Assembly (NCBI RefSeq): GCF_039566955.1
Contig: NZ_CP154796.1
Span: 1,860,001-1,924,000 of the forward strand
Direction of reading: 5' to 3'
Source of the DNA: Micromonospora sp. DSM 45708
Lineage (GTDB): Bacteria; Actinomycetota; Actinomycetes; Mycobacteriales; Micromonosporaceae
DNA length: 64,000 nt
The notes beneath the pieces are model-generated. The model was not told the origin of the DNA. It ran no database searches and saw only the letters and a list, made by a program, of their open reading frames with translations. A program made the translations under genes and the position numbers. Shown here one piece after another: positions 26,195 to 37,100 of the stretch (its first letter is position 1; each line of letters begins with the position of its first letter).

Positions 26195-26460
26195 GGGTGG
26201 CCCGGGACCGTGACCCGGGCGTTACCGTCGAGCAGATCGCGAAGGACTTCGGAGTCCACCCGATGACGTTGTTCAAGTGGCTGCGCCAGGCTGACGTTGA
26301 CGCCGGAACCAGACCGGGCGTCAGCGGCAGCGACTCGGCCGAGCTGCGCGAGGCCCGTAAGAGGATCAAGCTGCTGAGGCAGGAGAACGAAGTCCCGCAC
26401 CGGGCCGCTGCCTACTTGTCGCAGGCGCATCTGCCGGGAAACGGCTCTGCCCGCTCGTGA
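26195..26460 (+). pseudogene. IS3 orfA, 5'-truncated
   Basis: The reading RDPGVTVEQIAKDFGVHP then FKWLRQADVDAGTRPG and SAELREARKRIKLLRQENE is the HTH plus leucine-zipper region of IS3 OrfA proteins. The first ~25 residues and the start codon are absent; the frame runs in from the integrase scrap instead. Its stop at 26460 overlaps the start of orfB by 4 nt. Confidence 0.7.
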
Positions 26461-27309
26461 GCGAGCTGGCCGCCGACGGCATCCCCGTGGCGGTGACGTG
26501 CCGGGTGTTGAACATCGCTGGTCAGCCCTACTACCGGTGGCTTGCCCGCAGTGTCACCGACGCCGAACTGGCTGCGGCGTGTCGGGCGGACGCGTTGTTC
26601 GACGCCCATCGCGACGACCCGGAGTTCGGCTACGGAGCCTGGCCGATGAGGCCCGCGCTGCCGGCCAGCCGATGGTCGAGCGCACCGCCTGGAAAATCTG
26701 CTCCGGCAAGGGCTAGTGGAGCACGTTCAGCAAGGATGAGCGTCGGGGCAAGGGCGGCAAGGTCGGTCTGCCGGGTGCACGACGTTCTGGTGTGCCGCGA
26801 CTTCTTCACTACGGACGGCCCGAGTCGGTTGTGGCTGGCCAACATCACTGAACACCGCACCGGTGAGGGCAAGCTGTACCTGTGTGCGATCAAGGGCGTG
26901 TGGTCCAACCGGATCGCCGGCTAAGCCGTCGACTCCAGATGAAGTCGACGCCTTGCCCAACGCCGCAGCCCGCCGCGGTGACGTGGTCGGCTACGTGCTG
27001 CACACCGACCGCGGGTCGCAATTTCGAAGCCGGAAGTTCGTCCGTGCCCTCAACCAGCACCACGTGACCGGGTCGATGGGCAGAGTCGGCGCCGCCGGCG
27101 ACAGCGCCGCCATGGAATCGTTCTTCGGCCTGCTGCAGAACAACGTCCTTGACCGCCGGACCTGGACGACCCGGCAGCAGTTGAGGACCGCGAGTGTGAC
27201 CTGGATCGAGCGGGCCTACCACCGCCGCCGACGCCAACGGTCCCTGTCCCGGCTGACCCCGGTCGAGTACGAAACCATCACGACCCGACCGGCCAGTCAG
27301 GCCGCGTGA
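26457..27309 (+). pseudogene. IS3 orfB (DDE transposase), multiply frameshifted
   Basis: Pieces in order: SELAADGIPVAVTCRVLN to DPEFGYG in one frame; LADEARAAGQPMVERTAW in a second; CRDFFTTDGPSRLWLANITE through a stop at 26922-26924 in the first frame again; then LHTDRGSQFRSRKF, AAMESFFGLLQ and TWIERAYHRRRRQ in a third. The second Asp (TDRGSQF) and the Glu (AAMESFF) survive, but the first catalytic Asp of the xxDITEH motif is Asn here (ANITEH, codon 26841-26843). With frameshifts, a stop and a lost catalytic residue it cannot be active. Confidence 0.85.
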
Positions 27310-28120
27310 CTGAAACTGTCGCCTATTGGTGCAGCAGACCCCGGCGTAGGGCAGTGAGACCTCGTGGGCAAACGACGACCACCGTCTGCACCACGGCACC
27401 GCGAAGGCATGACCTGTTAACCCGGTTGCCTCACCGCGCGCCGGCTCAGACAAGATCCGTATCTAGGCTCGGCATCCCAAGGCTGCAACGGCATCGGTGG
27501 CACCTCAACGAATGCACCATGCCGCTTGAGCTGCACCGACGCAGGTCTCGACAAGCTCACCCTTGACATGGTGGGCAGAGATTGGAGATCGTGTATGTAG
27601 GAGTCGTTCCGGTGAAGAAAACTTCTACGGAAGGATCATCGATGCCTCGTCCGCGTTCGCCGTCCCAATAGTGCGAGCATCGTGGCGGCTTTTGCTGCCT
27701 GTCGGATGTGCTCGAATCCGGTCGAGGTTGTGGCGACGGAATTTTCCACGATCAGGGCGTCGCGTACGACGTTTTCGTTCAACTCGTTTCAAGGCGTGGC
27801 TGGTTGGTGTTCGCCGGTGGGCGTCGGTCGAACCGTCGCGTCGTTGCGCTGTTTCTCTGCGATTGGGTCTGCTGGCGGATTTTCAAGGGCATGCGCCGAA
27901 GGGCGTTCACGTGCCCGGTCTGTCGGCTCATTGTTCTTGACTTTTGTCGAACGTTTCATTGTCGAGACTCCGGCCGGGTGGCGGTGACCTGTTGGTCCGT
28001 GATCGAAGATCACGTGTGGGTCGGGTGTCTGTGTGAGTCCAGTCGGGGTGTCGCCGGCAGGTGCACGTCCGGGTCCGCTGGTTCGTGCTTTCCGCTGTGT
28101 GGATGAGAATATCTGGGGTT
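27310..28120. other. Long leader region before the PKS gene
   Basis: About 800 nt with no credible gene; short frames present are Arg/Ser/Cys-rich and match nothing. It is noticeably richer in T than flanking genes and must carry the promoter of the 25-kb PKS gene. A TTGACA at 27563-27568 stands out but has no convincing -10 at 16-19 nt. Confidence 0.5.
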
Positions 28121-28158
28121 AGCGATGTCTGAGACCTTCAGCGATGTCTGAGATCTTC
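28121..28158 (+). repeat. 19-bp tandem duplication of the PKS start-codon region, with an 8-codon mini-ORF
   Basis: AGCGATGTCTGAGACCTTC (28121-28139) is repeated as AGCGATGTCTGAGATCTTC (28140-28158), one mismatch. The second copy contains the ATG (28144) of the PKS. The first copy has its own ATG at 28125 in another frame, reading MSETFSDV and stopping at 28149-28151, so the mini-ORF ends inside the PKS start. A GGGG 5-8 nt before the first ATG is the better ribosome binding site; the PKS ATG itself has only a poor GAG upstream. Confidence 0.75.
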
Positions 28159-31100
28159 CGGGGCCAGGATAGTGCGATTGCTGTTGTTGGTGTGTCGTGC
28201 CGTCTGCCACGCGCGGCTGGTCCGGCGGCGTTCTGGACTCTGTTGCGTGATGGACTGAGTGCGATCTCGTCCACTCCTGCTGATCGCTGGGGCGTCGCTG
28301 CGTTCGGCTCGGGTGGTCCGGCCCTGGGTGCGGGGTATGGGGGCTTCCTTGACGGGGTTGATCAGTTCGATGCTGGGTTTTTCGGTATTTCGCCCCGGGA
28401 GGCTGCCGCTGTTGATCCGCAGCAGCGGCTGGCGCTTGAGTTGGGTTGGGAGGCGCTTGAGGACGCCGGCGTGGTGCCGGAGCGGATGAGGGGCGCCCGT
28501 GTCGGGGTGTTCATCGGTGCGAATAAGGATGACTACGCCACCGTGTTGCGTCGGTATGGGGTGGAGGCGATCACTGAGCACAGCACTACTGGTTTGCAGC
28601 GTGGCATGATCGCTAACCGGGTGTCGTATGCGTTCGGGTTGACGGGGCCGAGCATCACGGTTGATACCGCTCAGTCGTCGTCGCTGGTCGCTGTTCATCT
28701 GGCGTGTGAGAGTTTGCGTCGCGGCGAGTGTTCCAGCGCGATTGTCGGCGGGGTTATTCTTAATCTCAGCGCAGAGGCTGCTGTTGAGTTGTCGAGGTTC
28801 GGGGCGCTGTCGCCGGATGGCCGCTGTTTCACGTTTGATGCCCGGGCGAACGGGTTCGTGCGCGGTGAGGGTGGTGCGGTCGTTGTCCTGAAGCCGTTAC
28901 GGCAGGCGTTGGCCGACGGTGACCACGTGTATTGCGTCATTCGCGGTAGCGCTGTCAACCACGATGGGGTAAGTGAGGGTCTGACGGTTCCTAGTGCCTC
29001 CGCGCAGGAGGAGGTCATCCGGTTCGCGCAGGAACGCGCAGGCGTGCGGGCGGCAGACATTCAGTATGTCGAGTTGCACGGTACTGGCACGAGGGTTGGT
29101 GATCCGATCGAGGCGGCCGCGTTGGGCGCGGCCGTTGGCAGGCCCCGCCGTGCGTATGGTCCGCTGCGGGTGGGCTCGGTCAAGACGAACATCGGTCATC
29201 TTGAGTGCGCGGCGGGTATCGCCGGACTCCTGAAGGTGATCTTGGCGATTTATCATCGTCGGATTCCGGCCAGCTTGAACTTCCGGCAGGCGGGTCCGGG
29301 GGTTCGGCTGGAGGAACAGAACCTCCAGGTGCAGACGCGGACCGCGGGATGGCCTGATCCCAGCCGGCCGCTGGTCGCGGGCGTGAGCTCGTTCGGCATG
29401 GGCGGCGCCAACTGCCACGTCGTCGTCAGCGAGGTCGCCGACGTGGAGGCTGTGGAGAGTGTCAGGCTCGACGGGCCGACGGGGTCGGCGCCGTGGGCAC
29501 TGTCGCTGTCGGCGAAAACGGCCCGTGCGTTGGGTGAGCAGGCGGTCAGGTTACGGGCGTTCGTGACCGAGCAGCCGGAGATCCCGGTCCGGGATGTGGC
29601 TTGGACTCTGGCCACCGCCCGGTCGGTGTTCGCGCACCGGGCGGTGGTGGTGGCCGGGGACGTGGACGGGCTCCTGACCGGGTTACAGAACCTGGCCGGG
29701 TTGCAGGACCCGGCCGGCTTGCAGGATCCGGCCGGGTTGCGGGATGTGGACGCCTCACCGGTGGTGCGTGGTGTGGCGGCTGGTGGGGGTAGCGCGGCGG
29801 GTCCGGTGTTTGTGTTCCCGGGGCAGGGGGCGCAGTGGGTGGGTATGGGGTTGGCGTTGTGGGATGCCGAGCCGGTGTTCGCGGAGGCGATGGTGCGGTG
29901 TGGGGAGGTGTTGGCGCCGTTGGTGGATTGGTCGTTGCGGGAGGTGTTGGCTGATCCGGTGTTGTTGGGTCGGGTGGATGTGGTGCAGCCGGTGTCGTGG
30001 GCGGTGATGGTGTCGCTGGCGCAGTTGTGGCGTTCGGTGGGTGTGGTTCCGGCGGCGGTGGTGGGGCACAGTCAGGGTGAGATCGCTGCGGCGTGTGTGG
30101 CTGGTGGTCTGTCTTTGGCTGATGGGGCCAGGGTGGTGGTGTTGCGGAGTCGGGCGATTGTGGCGTTGTCGGGGTCGGGGGGCATGGTGTCGGTGCCCGC
30201 ACCGTTGGACGAGGTGCGGGAGTTGATCGGCGGGTGGGGTGGGGACCTGTCGGTCGCGGCGGTCAATGGTCCGGCGCAGGTGGTGGTGTCTGGTACCACG
30301 GTCGCGTGTGAGGAGTTCGTGCGGGCGCATGCGGGGTTGGGGGTTCGGCGGATCGCGGTGGATTACGCCTCGCATTCGCCGCAGGTGCAGGCGATCGAGG
30401 ATCGGTTGCGCACGGATTTGGCTGGTCTGCGGCCTCGTAGCGGGCAGGTGGCGTTCTATTCGACGCTGGAGGCGGCGCGGGTCGACACTGCTGGTCTTGA
30501 TGGTGGTTACTGGTATCGGAATCTGCGGCACCAGGTTCGGTTCGGTGAGGTGATCCGGACGCTGACTGAGGCTGGTCATCGGACGTTCGTGGAGGTTAGT
30601 CCGCATCCGGTGTTGGCGATGGCGGTGGAGCAGGCCGGTGAGGGCCTGGTGGTGACGGGCACGCTGCGTCGTGACGACGGTGGGCGGGAGCGTTGGCTAC
30701 GGTCGATGGCCGCCCTGCATGTTGCCGGTGTCGCCATCGACTGGACGCCGACCTTTGCCGGTGACGTTCCTCAACGCGTGCCGCTGCCCACGTACCCGTT
30801 CCAGCGTCAGCGCCACTGGCTCCCGGACACGCTGACTGAGCCCGCTGGTCGCGGTGTCGCCCCGATCGACCAGTCCCAGGACACGGTCGAGCGCCATGAC
30901 ATCAGCGCGGCCGCGTTTGGCCTTCCCGAGACCGAACGTTCCGCGAAGCGGGACGGCCCTGGTGAAGCCGGTGTGAGAAGTGAGCCGGCAGCCGGCGGCG
31001 GGTGGCACCTGCTGGACCTGATCCGTACCCATGCGGCCGCGGTGCTTGGTCATGCCGGGCCGCAGGACGTCGACGCTGACCGGAGCTTCAGGGAACAGGG

Positions 31101-34100
31101 CTTCGACTCGTACGCCACCATCAAGATGTGTGACCGACTCGCCGCGGCGACGGGACTGCGGCTGCCGACCACCCTGCTGTTCAACTACCCCACGCCCGTG
31201 AAACTGCGGGAATACCTACAGCGCCGGTTGGACGGGGTGTCTGAACCAGCAACTGAACCGGTTGCCGCGGACGCCGCACTCGACGAGCCGGTAGCGATCG
31301 TGGGAATGGGATGCCGGTACCCGGGCGGGGCTGACGACCCGGACGGGTTTTGGCAGTTGCTGGTCGAGGGTGTTGACGCGGTGGGCGAGTTCCCCACGGA
31401 TCGGGGTTGGGATCTGACGGCGCTGGACGGCCCCGGCCGGCAGCGGTCGGAGACCCGGTACGGAACATTCCTTCCCGAGGCCGGCATGTTCGACGCGGGA
31501 TTCTTCGGGATCAGTCCGCGGGAGGCCATGGCGATGGACCCGCAGCAGCGACTGCTGCTGGAGGTTTCCTGGGAGGCGTTGGAGCGGGCCGGGATCGACC
31601 CGTCCGGGCTACGCGGTTCGGACACCGGCGTGTACGTCGGCCTCATGTATCACGACTACGCCATGCAGTTGGCGGCAAGCCCGGCCGAGACCGAGGGATA
31701 CACGCTGACCGGGACCAGCGCAAGCGTGGCATCAGGGCGGGTGGCGTACACCCTGGGTCTGGAGGGCCCGGCGGTGTCGGTGGATACGGCGTGTTCGTCG
31801 TCGTTGGTGGCGGTGCATTTGGCGGCGCAGGCGTTGCGGTCGGGTGAGTGTTCGATGGCCCTGGCCGGTGGTGTGACGGTGATGGCCACCCCGGGAGCGT
31901 TCGTGGAGTTTTCCCGGCAGGGCGGGTTGGCCGCCGACGGGCGGTGCAAACCGTTCGCGGACGCGGCTGACGGCACGGGCTGGGGTGAAGGTGTCGGAAT
32001 CCTGGTGTTGGAGCGGTTGTCGGATGCCCGTCGGCGGGGGCATCAGGTGTTGGCGGTGGTGCGGGGCAGCGCGGTCAACCAGGACGGCGCCTCCAACGGG
32101 TTGAGTGCGCCGAACGGTCCGTCGCAGCAGCGGGTGATCCGTCAGGCCTTGGCGAATGCGCGGTTGTCGCCGGGCGACGTGGACGTGGTGGAAGCGCACG
32201 GCACGGGCACCACGCTGGGTGACCCGATCGAAGCGCAGGCGCTGATCGCCGCTTACGGGCAGGACCGGCCGGCGGGGCAGCCGTTGCGGTTGGGGTCGGT
32301 GAAGTCGAACATCGGCCACACCCAGGCAGCCGCCGGCGTCGCCGGGATCATCAAGATGGTCCTCGCGATGCGGCACGGCCTGATGCCCAGGACGCTGCAC
32401 GTGGACACCCCCTCCACACATGTGGACTGGTCGGCCGGGTCGGTGCAACTACTGACCGAGGCCACATCGTGGCCAGGTAACGGCCGGCCGCGACGGGCTG
32501 GGGTGTCGTCGTTCGGGATCAGCGGCACCAACGCCCACGTCATCCTGGAAGAACCCGAACCGCTCCAGATCCCGGAAGAGACCGAACCGTTCGAACTGCT
32601 GCAGGACGCACCGGCTGACCCGGCGGGCTCGGGTCAGGAGTCGCCGGCGGTCCCGCTGCCGGGCGGTGGGGTGGTGCCGTGGTTGTTGTCGGCTAAGTCC
32701 GAGGTGGCGTTGCGGGCGCAGGCGCAGCGGCTGGCCGGGTTCCTGACCGACCGGCCCGAGGCCGAGCCGGTCGCGGTGGGGCGTGGGTTGGCGGCCCGGT
32801 CGGTGTTCACGCACCGGGCGGTGGTCCTCGGCCAGCAGCGGTCGGTGTTGGTGGACGGGCTGCGGGCGCTGGCCTCCGGTGGTCAGGCGTCGGGGGTGGT
32901 GACCGGGGTTGCGGGGTCTGGTCGGCTGGCGGTGGTGTTTTCCGGGCAGGGGAGTCAGCGGCTCGGGATGGGCCTGGGCTTGTATGAGGCGTATCCGGTC
33001 TTCGCGGAGGCGTTCGATCAGGTCTGCGCGTCCTTCGACCAGCATCTCGAGCGGTCGTTGCGGGACGTGGTGGCGGGCGAGCCGCAGCTACTGGACCAGA
33101 CGATGTACACCCAGGCGGGGCTGTTCGCGGTGCAGGTGGCCTTGTACCGGCTGATCGGCTCGTGGGGTGTGGCCCCGCAGTGTCTGGCGGGGCACTCGAT
33201 CGGTGAGTTGAGCGCGGCGTATGTGGCCGGGGTGTGGGATCTGACCGATGCGGTAGCGGTGGTAGCCGCCCGGGGCCGCCTGATGCAGGCGCTACCCGCT
33301 GGTGGCGCCATGGTCGCGTTGACCGCCAGTGATGCTGAAGCGCAGGAGTTGATCGCCGGGCACACCGACCTGGTCGGGGTGGCGGCGGTCAACGGGCCCC
33401 ACTCGACGGTGATCTCCGGTGACCAGGATCTGGTCCTGGACCTGGGGCGGCAGTGGCGAGACGCCGGCGGCAAAGCCCGGCAGTTGAAGGTCAGTCACGC
33501 GTTCCACTCCCCGTTGATGGAGCCGATGCTCGCCGACTTCGCCCACGTGTTGACCGAGGTGACCTGGCGAGAGCCGACCATCCCGGTAATCTCCGGCACC
33601 CCCGACGCCGACGTGACCCAACCCGGATACTGGCTGACGCACGTCCGCCAGACGGTGCGGTACCACGACGCGGTGACGGCGCTGCGCGAGCAGGGCGTGG
33701 GTGTCTTCCTCGAACTGGGCCCGGACGGCACGCTGACCTCGATGGCCGACCCCCCCGATGCAGGTGTGTGGCTACCGGCGTTGCGTGCTGAGCGGGACGA
33801 GCCGCAGACGTTACTGACCGCGGTCGCGGGTGTCCACGTACACGGCGGGGCGGTGGACTGGCCGACACTGCTCGGCACGAGTACCGGCCGGGCCGAGGCC
33901 GAGGCCACCGGCGTGGGCAGGGCGGTGGGCGGGGCCATCGCGCTGCGGGCTGAGTTGCCTACCTACCCGTTCCAGCACCAGCGGTTCTGGCCGGCGGTGC
34001 GGGATGTGTCGGTGCGGGGTGGGGATGGTGGGTTCGATGCGGAGTTTTGGCGGGTGGTGCAGCGGGGTGATGCGGCGGCGTTGGCTGCTGCGTTGCGGGT

Positions 34101-37100
34101 GGATGAGCAGGGTGTGGCTGTGGTTCTGCCGGCGTTGGTGGCGTGGCGGCGGGCTCGTGAGGATCGGCGGTTCATTGACGGGTGGCGGTATCGGGTTGTG
34201 TGGGAGCCGTTGACCGGTGGTCCTGAAGCGGCGCTGAACGGTACGTGGCTTCTGGTGTATGGCGCGGATTTGGCGGTTGGTCACGCCGAGTGGGTTGGGC
34301 GGGTCGAGCAGATCCTGGTCGGTCATGGTGCGCGGGTGTTGCTGGTGGCTGTTGACGGTACCCGGGTGGGGGCGGCTACGGCGTTGCGGGCGGGGTTGGA
34401 CGTGTCTGGGTTGGGTGGGGTGGTGTTCCTGCCTGGTCGGGCGCCGGTGCCTGAGTTGTTGGCGCTGTTGCAGGGACTGCACGACGTCGACATGGGTGGC
34501 GATGGGGGCTTGTCGGGGCGGGTGTGGGTGCTGACTCGTGGCGCGGTTGGTACGGGTCGGTTCGATGCTCCTGCTGATCCGGTGCAGGCTCTAGCGTGGG
34601 GTTTGGGTGTGGTCGCGGCGTTGGAGTATCCGCGCCGGTGGGGTGGTCTGGTGGATCTGCCCGCGCTCTGGCCTGAGGCGTCGCGGGACGCGGCGGCGGT
34701 GGCGCGTCGGTGTGTCGCGGTGTTGGCCGGGTGGGATGGTCAGGATCAGGTCGCGGTGCGTGCGAGTGGTGTGTATGGGCGCAGGTTGGTGCGTGCCCGG
34801 GCGGTGGAGTCGCCGCGGGTGTGGCAGCCGCGGGGCACGGTGCTGGTCACTGGTGGTACCGGTGGGTTGGGTGCACATGTGGCCCGTTGGGTGGCCGGGC
34901 ACGGTGCGGAGCATGTGGTGTTGGTGTCTCGTCGGGGTATGGACGGGCCGGGTGTGGCCGAGCTGGTCGGTGAGTTGACCGCTGATGGCCGGGTCCGGGT
35001 CAGTGTGCGGGGCTGTGATGTGGCGGATCGTGACGGGTTGGCCGCGGCTCTGACCGGAGTGGGGCCCGTGGATGCGGTGGTCCACGCGGCTGGGGTGGGT
35101 CAGCTCGCGTCCATCGACGACACCGATGCGCAGGTGGCGGAGCACATCTTGGCGGCGAAGGTTGCGGGTACCCGTAACCTGCACGAGTTGTTGGTCGAGG
35201 GGTCTGAGCACCCGCTGGACGCGATGGTGTTGTTCTCCTCCAACGCCGGTGTGTGGGGCAGCGGTGGGCAGGGGGTGTACGCGGCGGCTAACGCGTTCCT
35301 GGACGCGTACGCCGCCCAGCAGCGTGCCGCAGGGCGGTCGGTGACCAGTGTGGCGTGGGGTTTGTGGGCCGGTGAGGGAATGGCCGAGCAGGCCGACACC
35401 GGGCAGTTGCACCGGCGTGGGGTGCGCGGCATGGATCCGCAGCGGGCGGTGCAGGCCTTGGTGGAGGCGGTCGGTCAGGGCGAAGGCTTTCTCGCGGTCG
35501 CTGACGTGGACTGGGCCCAGTTCGCCCAGGCGTTCACTTCCGCCCGCCCGAGTGCGCTACTGGCTGGCCTGCCCGAGGCACAAGCCACGATCGCCGACGC
35601 CGAGCCCGGGCCATCCGACGACTCGACACTGGCCGCCGAGTTGCGGGCGTTGGCCGGCCCGCAACGCCAGCAGAAGATCCTCGAACTGGTACGCACCCAC
35701 GCCGCTACAGCCCTCGGCCACGACAACGCCCAAGCCATCCCACCTGATCGGGCATTCCGCGACCTCGGCTTCGACTCACTGACCGCGGTGGAACTCCGTA
35801 ACCGACTGGCCACCGCCACCGGACTGTCGTTGCCGGCCACGCTGGTCCTCGACTACCCCACCCCGCAGGGGTTGACCAACCATCTGACGGACCTGCTGCT
35901 TGGCAAGAACGCTGCCGTGGCCGTCGCGCCGGTGCCGGCCGGCGCGGATGTCGACGAGCCGGTAGCGATCGTCGGAATGGGGTGCCGGTATCCGGGTGGG
36001 GTGGGTGACCCGGACGGGTTCTGGCAGCTACTGGTCGAGGGCGCTGACGCGGTGAACGGTTTCCCCGAGGACCGGGGTTGGGACCTGACGGCGCTGTACG
36101 ACCCCGGCCGGCAGCGGTCGGAAACCCGGTACGGAACCTTCCTTTCCGGGGCCGCGTTGTTCGACGCGGGGTTCTTCGGGATCAGTCCGCGGGAGGCCGT
36201 GGCGATGGATCCGCAGCAGCGACTGCTGCTGGAGGTTTCCTGGGAGGCGTTGGAGCGGGCCGGGATCGACCCGTCCGGGCTACGCGGGTCGGACACCGGT
36301 GTGTATGTGGGCACGAACGGCCAGGACTACATCTCGATGATCGGCGACGCGCAGACCGGTAGCGAGGGACATCTTCTTACCGGGAATGCGGCGAGTGTCA
36401 TGTCGGGGCGGGTGGCGTACACCCTGGGTCTGGAGGGCCCGGCGGTGTCGGTGGATACGGCGTGTTCGTCGTCGTTGGTGGCGGTGCATTTGGCGGCGCA
36501 GGCGTTGCGCTCGGGTGAGTGTTCGATGGCCCTGGCCGGTGGTGTGACGGTGATGGCCACGCCGGGAGCGTTCGTGGAGTTTTCCCGGCAGGGCGGGTTG
36601 GCCGCCGACGGGCGGTGTAAGCCGTTCGCGGACGTCGCCGACGGCACAGGTTGGGGTGAGGGTGTCGGAATTGTGGTGTTGGAGCGGTTGTCGGATGCCC
36701 GTCGGCGGGGGCATCAGGTGTTGGCGGTGGTGCGGGGCAGCGCGGTGAACCAGGACGGCGCGTCGAACGGGTTGAGTGCGCCGAACGGTCCGTCGCAGCA
36801 GCGCGTGATCCGTCAGGCCCTGGCGAATGCGCGGCTGACGCCCGGCGAGGTGGACGTGGTGGAAGCCCACGGCACCGGCACCACCCTGGGTGACCCGATC
36901 GAAGCACAAGCACTCATCGCCGCTTACGGACAGGACCGGCCCGCGGGGCAACCGTTGCGGTTGGGGTCGGTGAAGTCGAACATCGGCCACACCCAGGCAG
37001 CCGCCGGCGTCGCCGGGATCATCAAGATGGTCCTCGCCATGCGACACGGCCTGATGCCCAAGACACTGCACGTGGACACCCCCTCAACGCATGTGGACTG

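Larger units (their letters stand above)
26195..27309 (+). mobile_element. Degenerate IS3-family insertion sequence
   Basis: OrfA-like HTH sequence (26195-26460) followed, with the usual small overlap, by an OrfB/DDE transposase split into at least four reading-frame pieces (26457-27309). The left end of orfA is missing because it is joined to an integrase fragment. No terminal inverted repeats or target duplication could be recognised. The element is dead but still marks a recombination point between the hydrazine region and the PKS. Confidence 0.75.

Noticed and set aside
25900..26460. Intact gene spanning integrase and orfA
   Set aside because: The frame is a chance fusion of two unrelated fragments without its own start signal.
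27563..27599. TTGACA as promoter of the PKS gene
   Set aside because: No acceptable -10 sequence at 16-19 nt; only a weak TATGTA at 25 nt.
28672..28674. Inactive KS due to sequencing error at the first active-site Cys
   Set aside because: A clean CAG (Gln) codon with both His motifs kept is the normal KSQ of loading modules.
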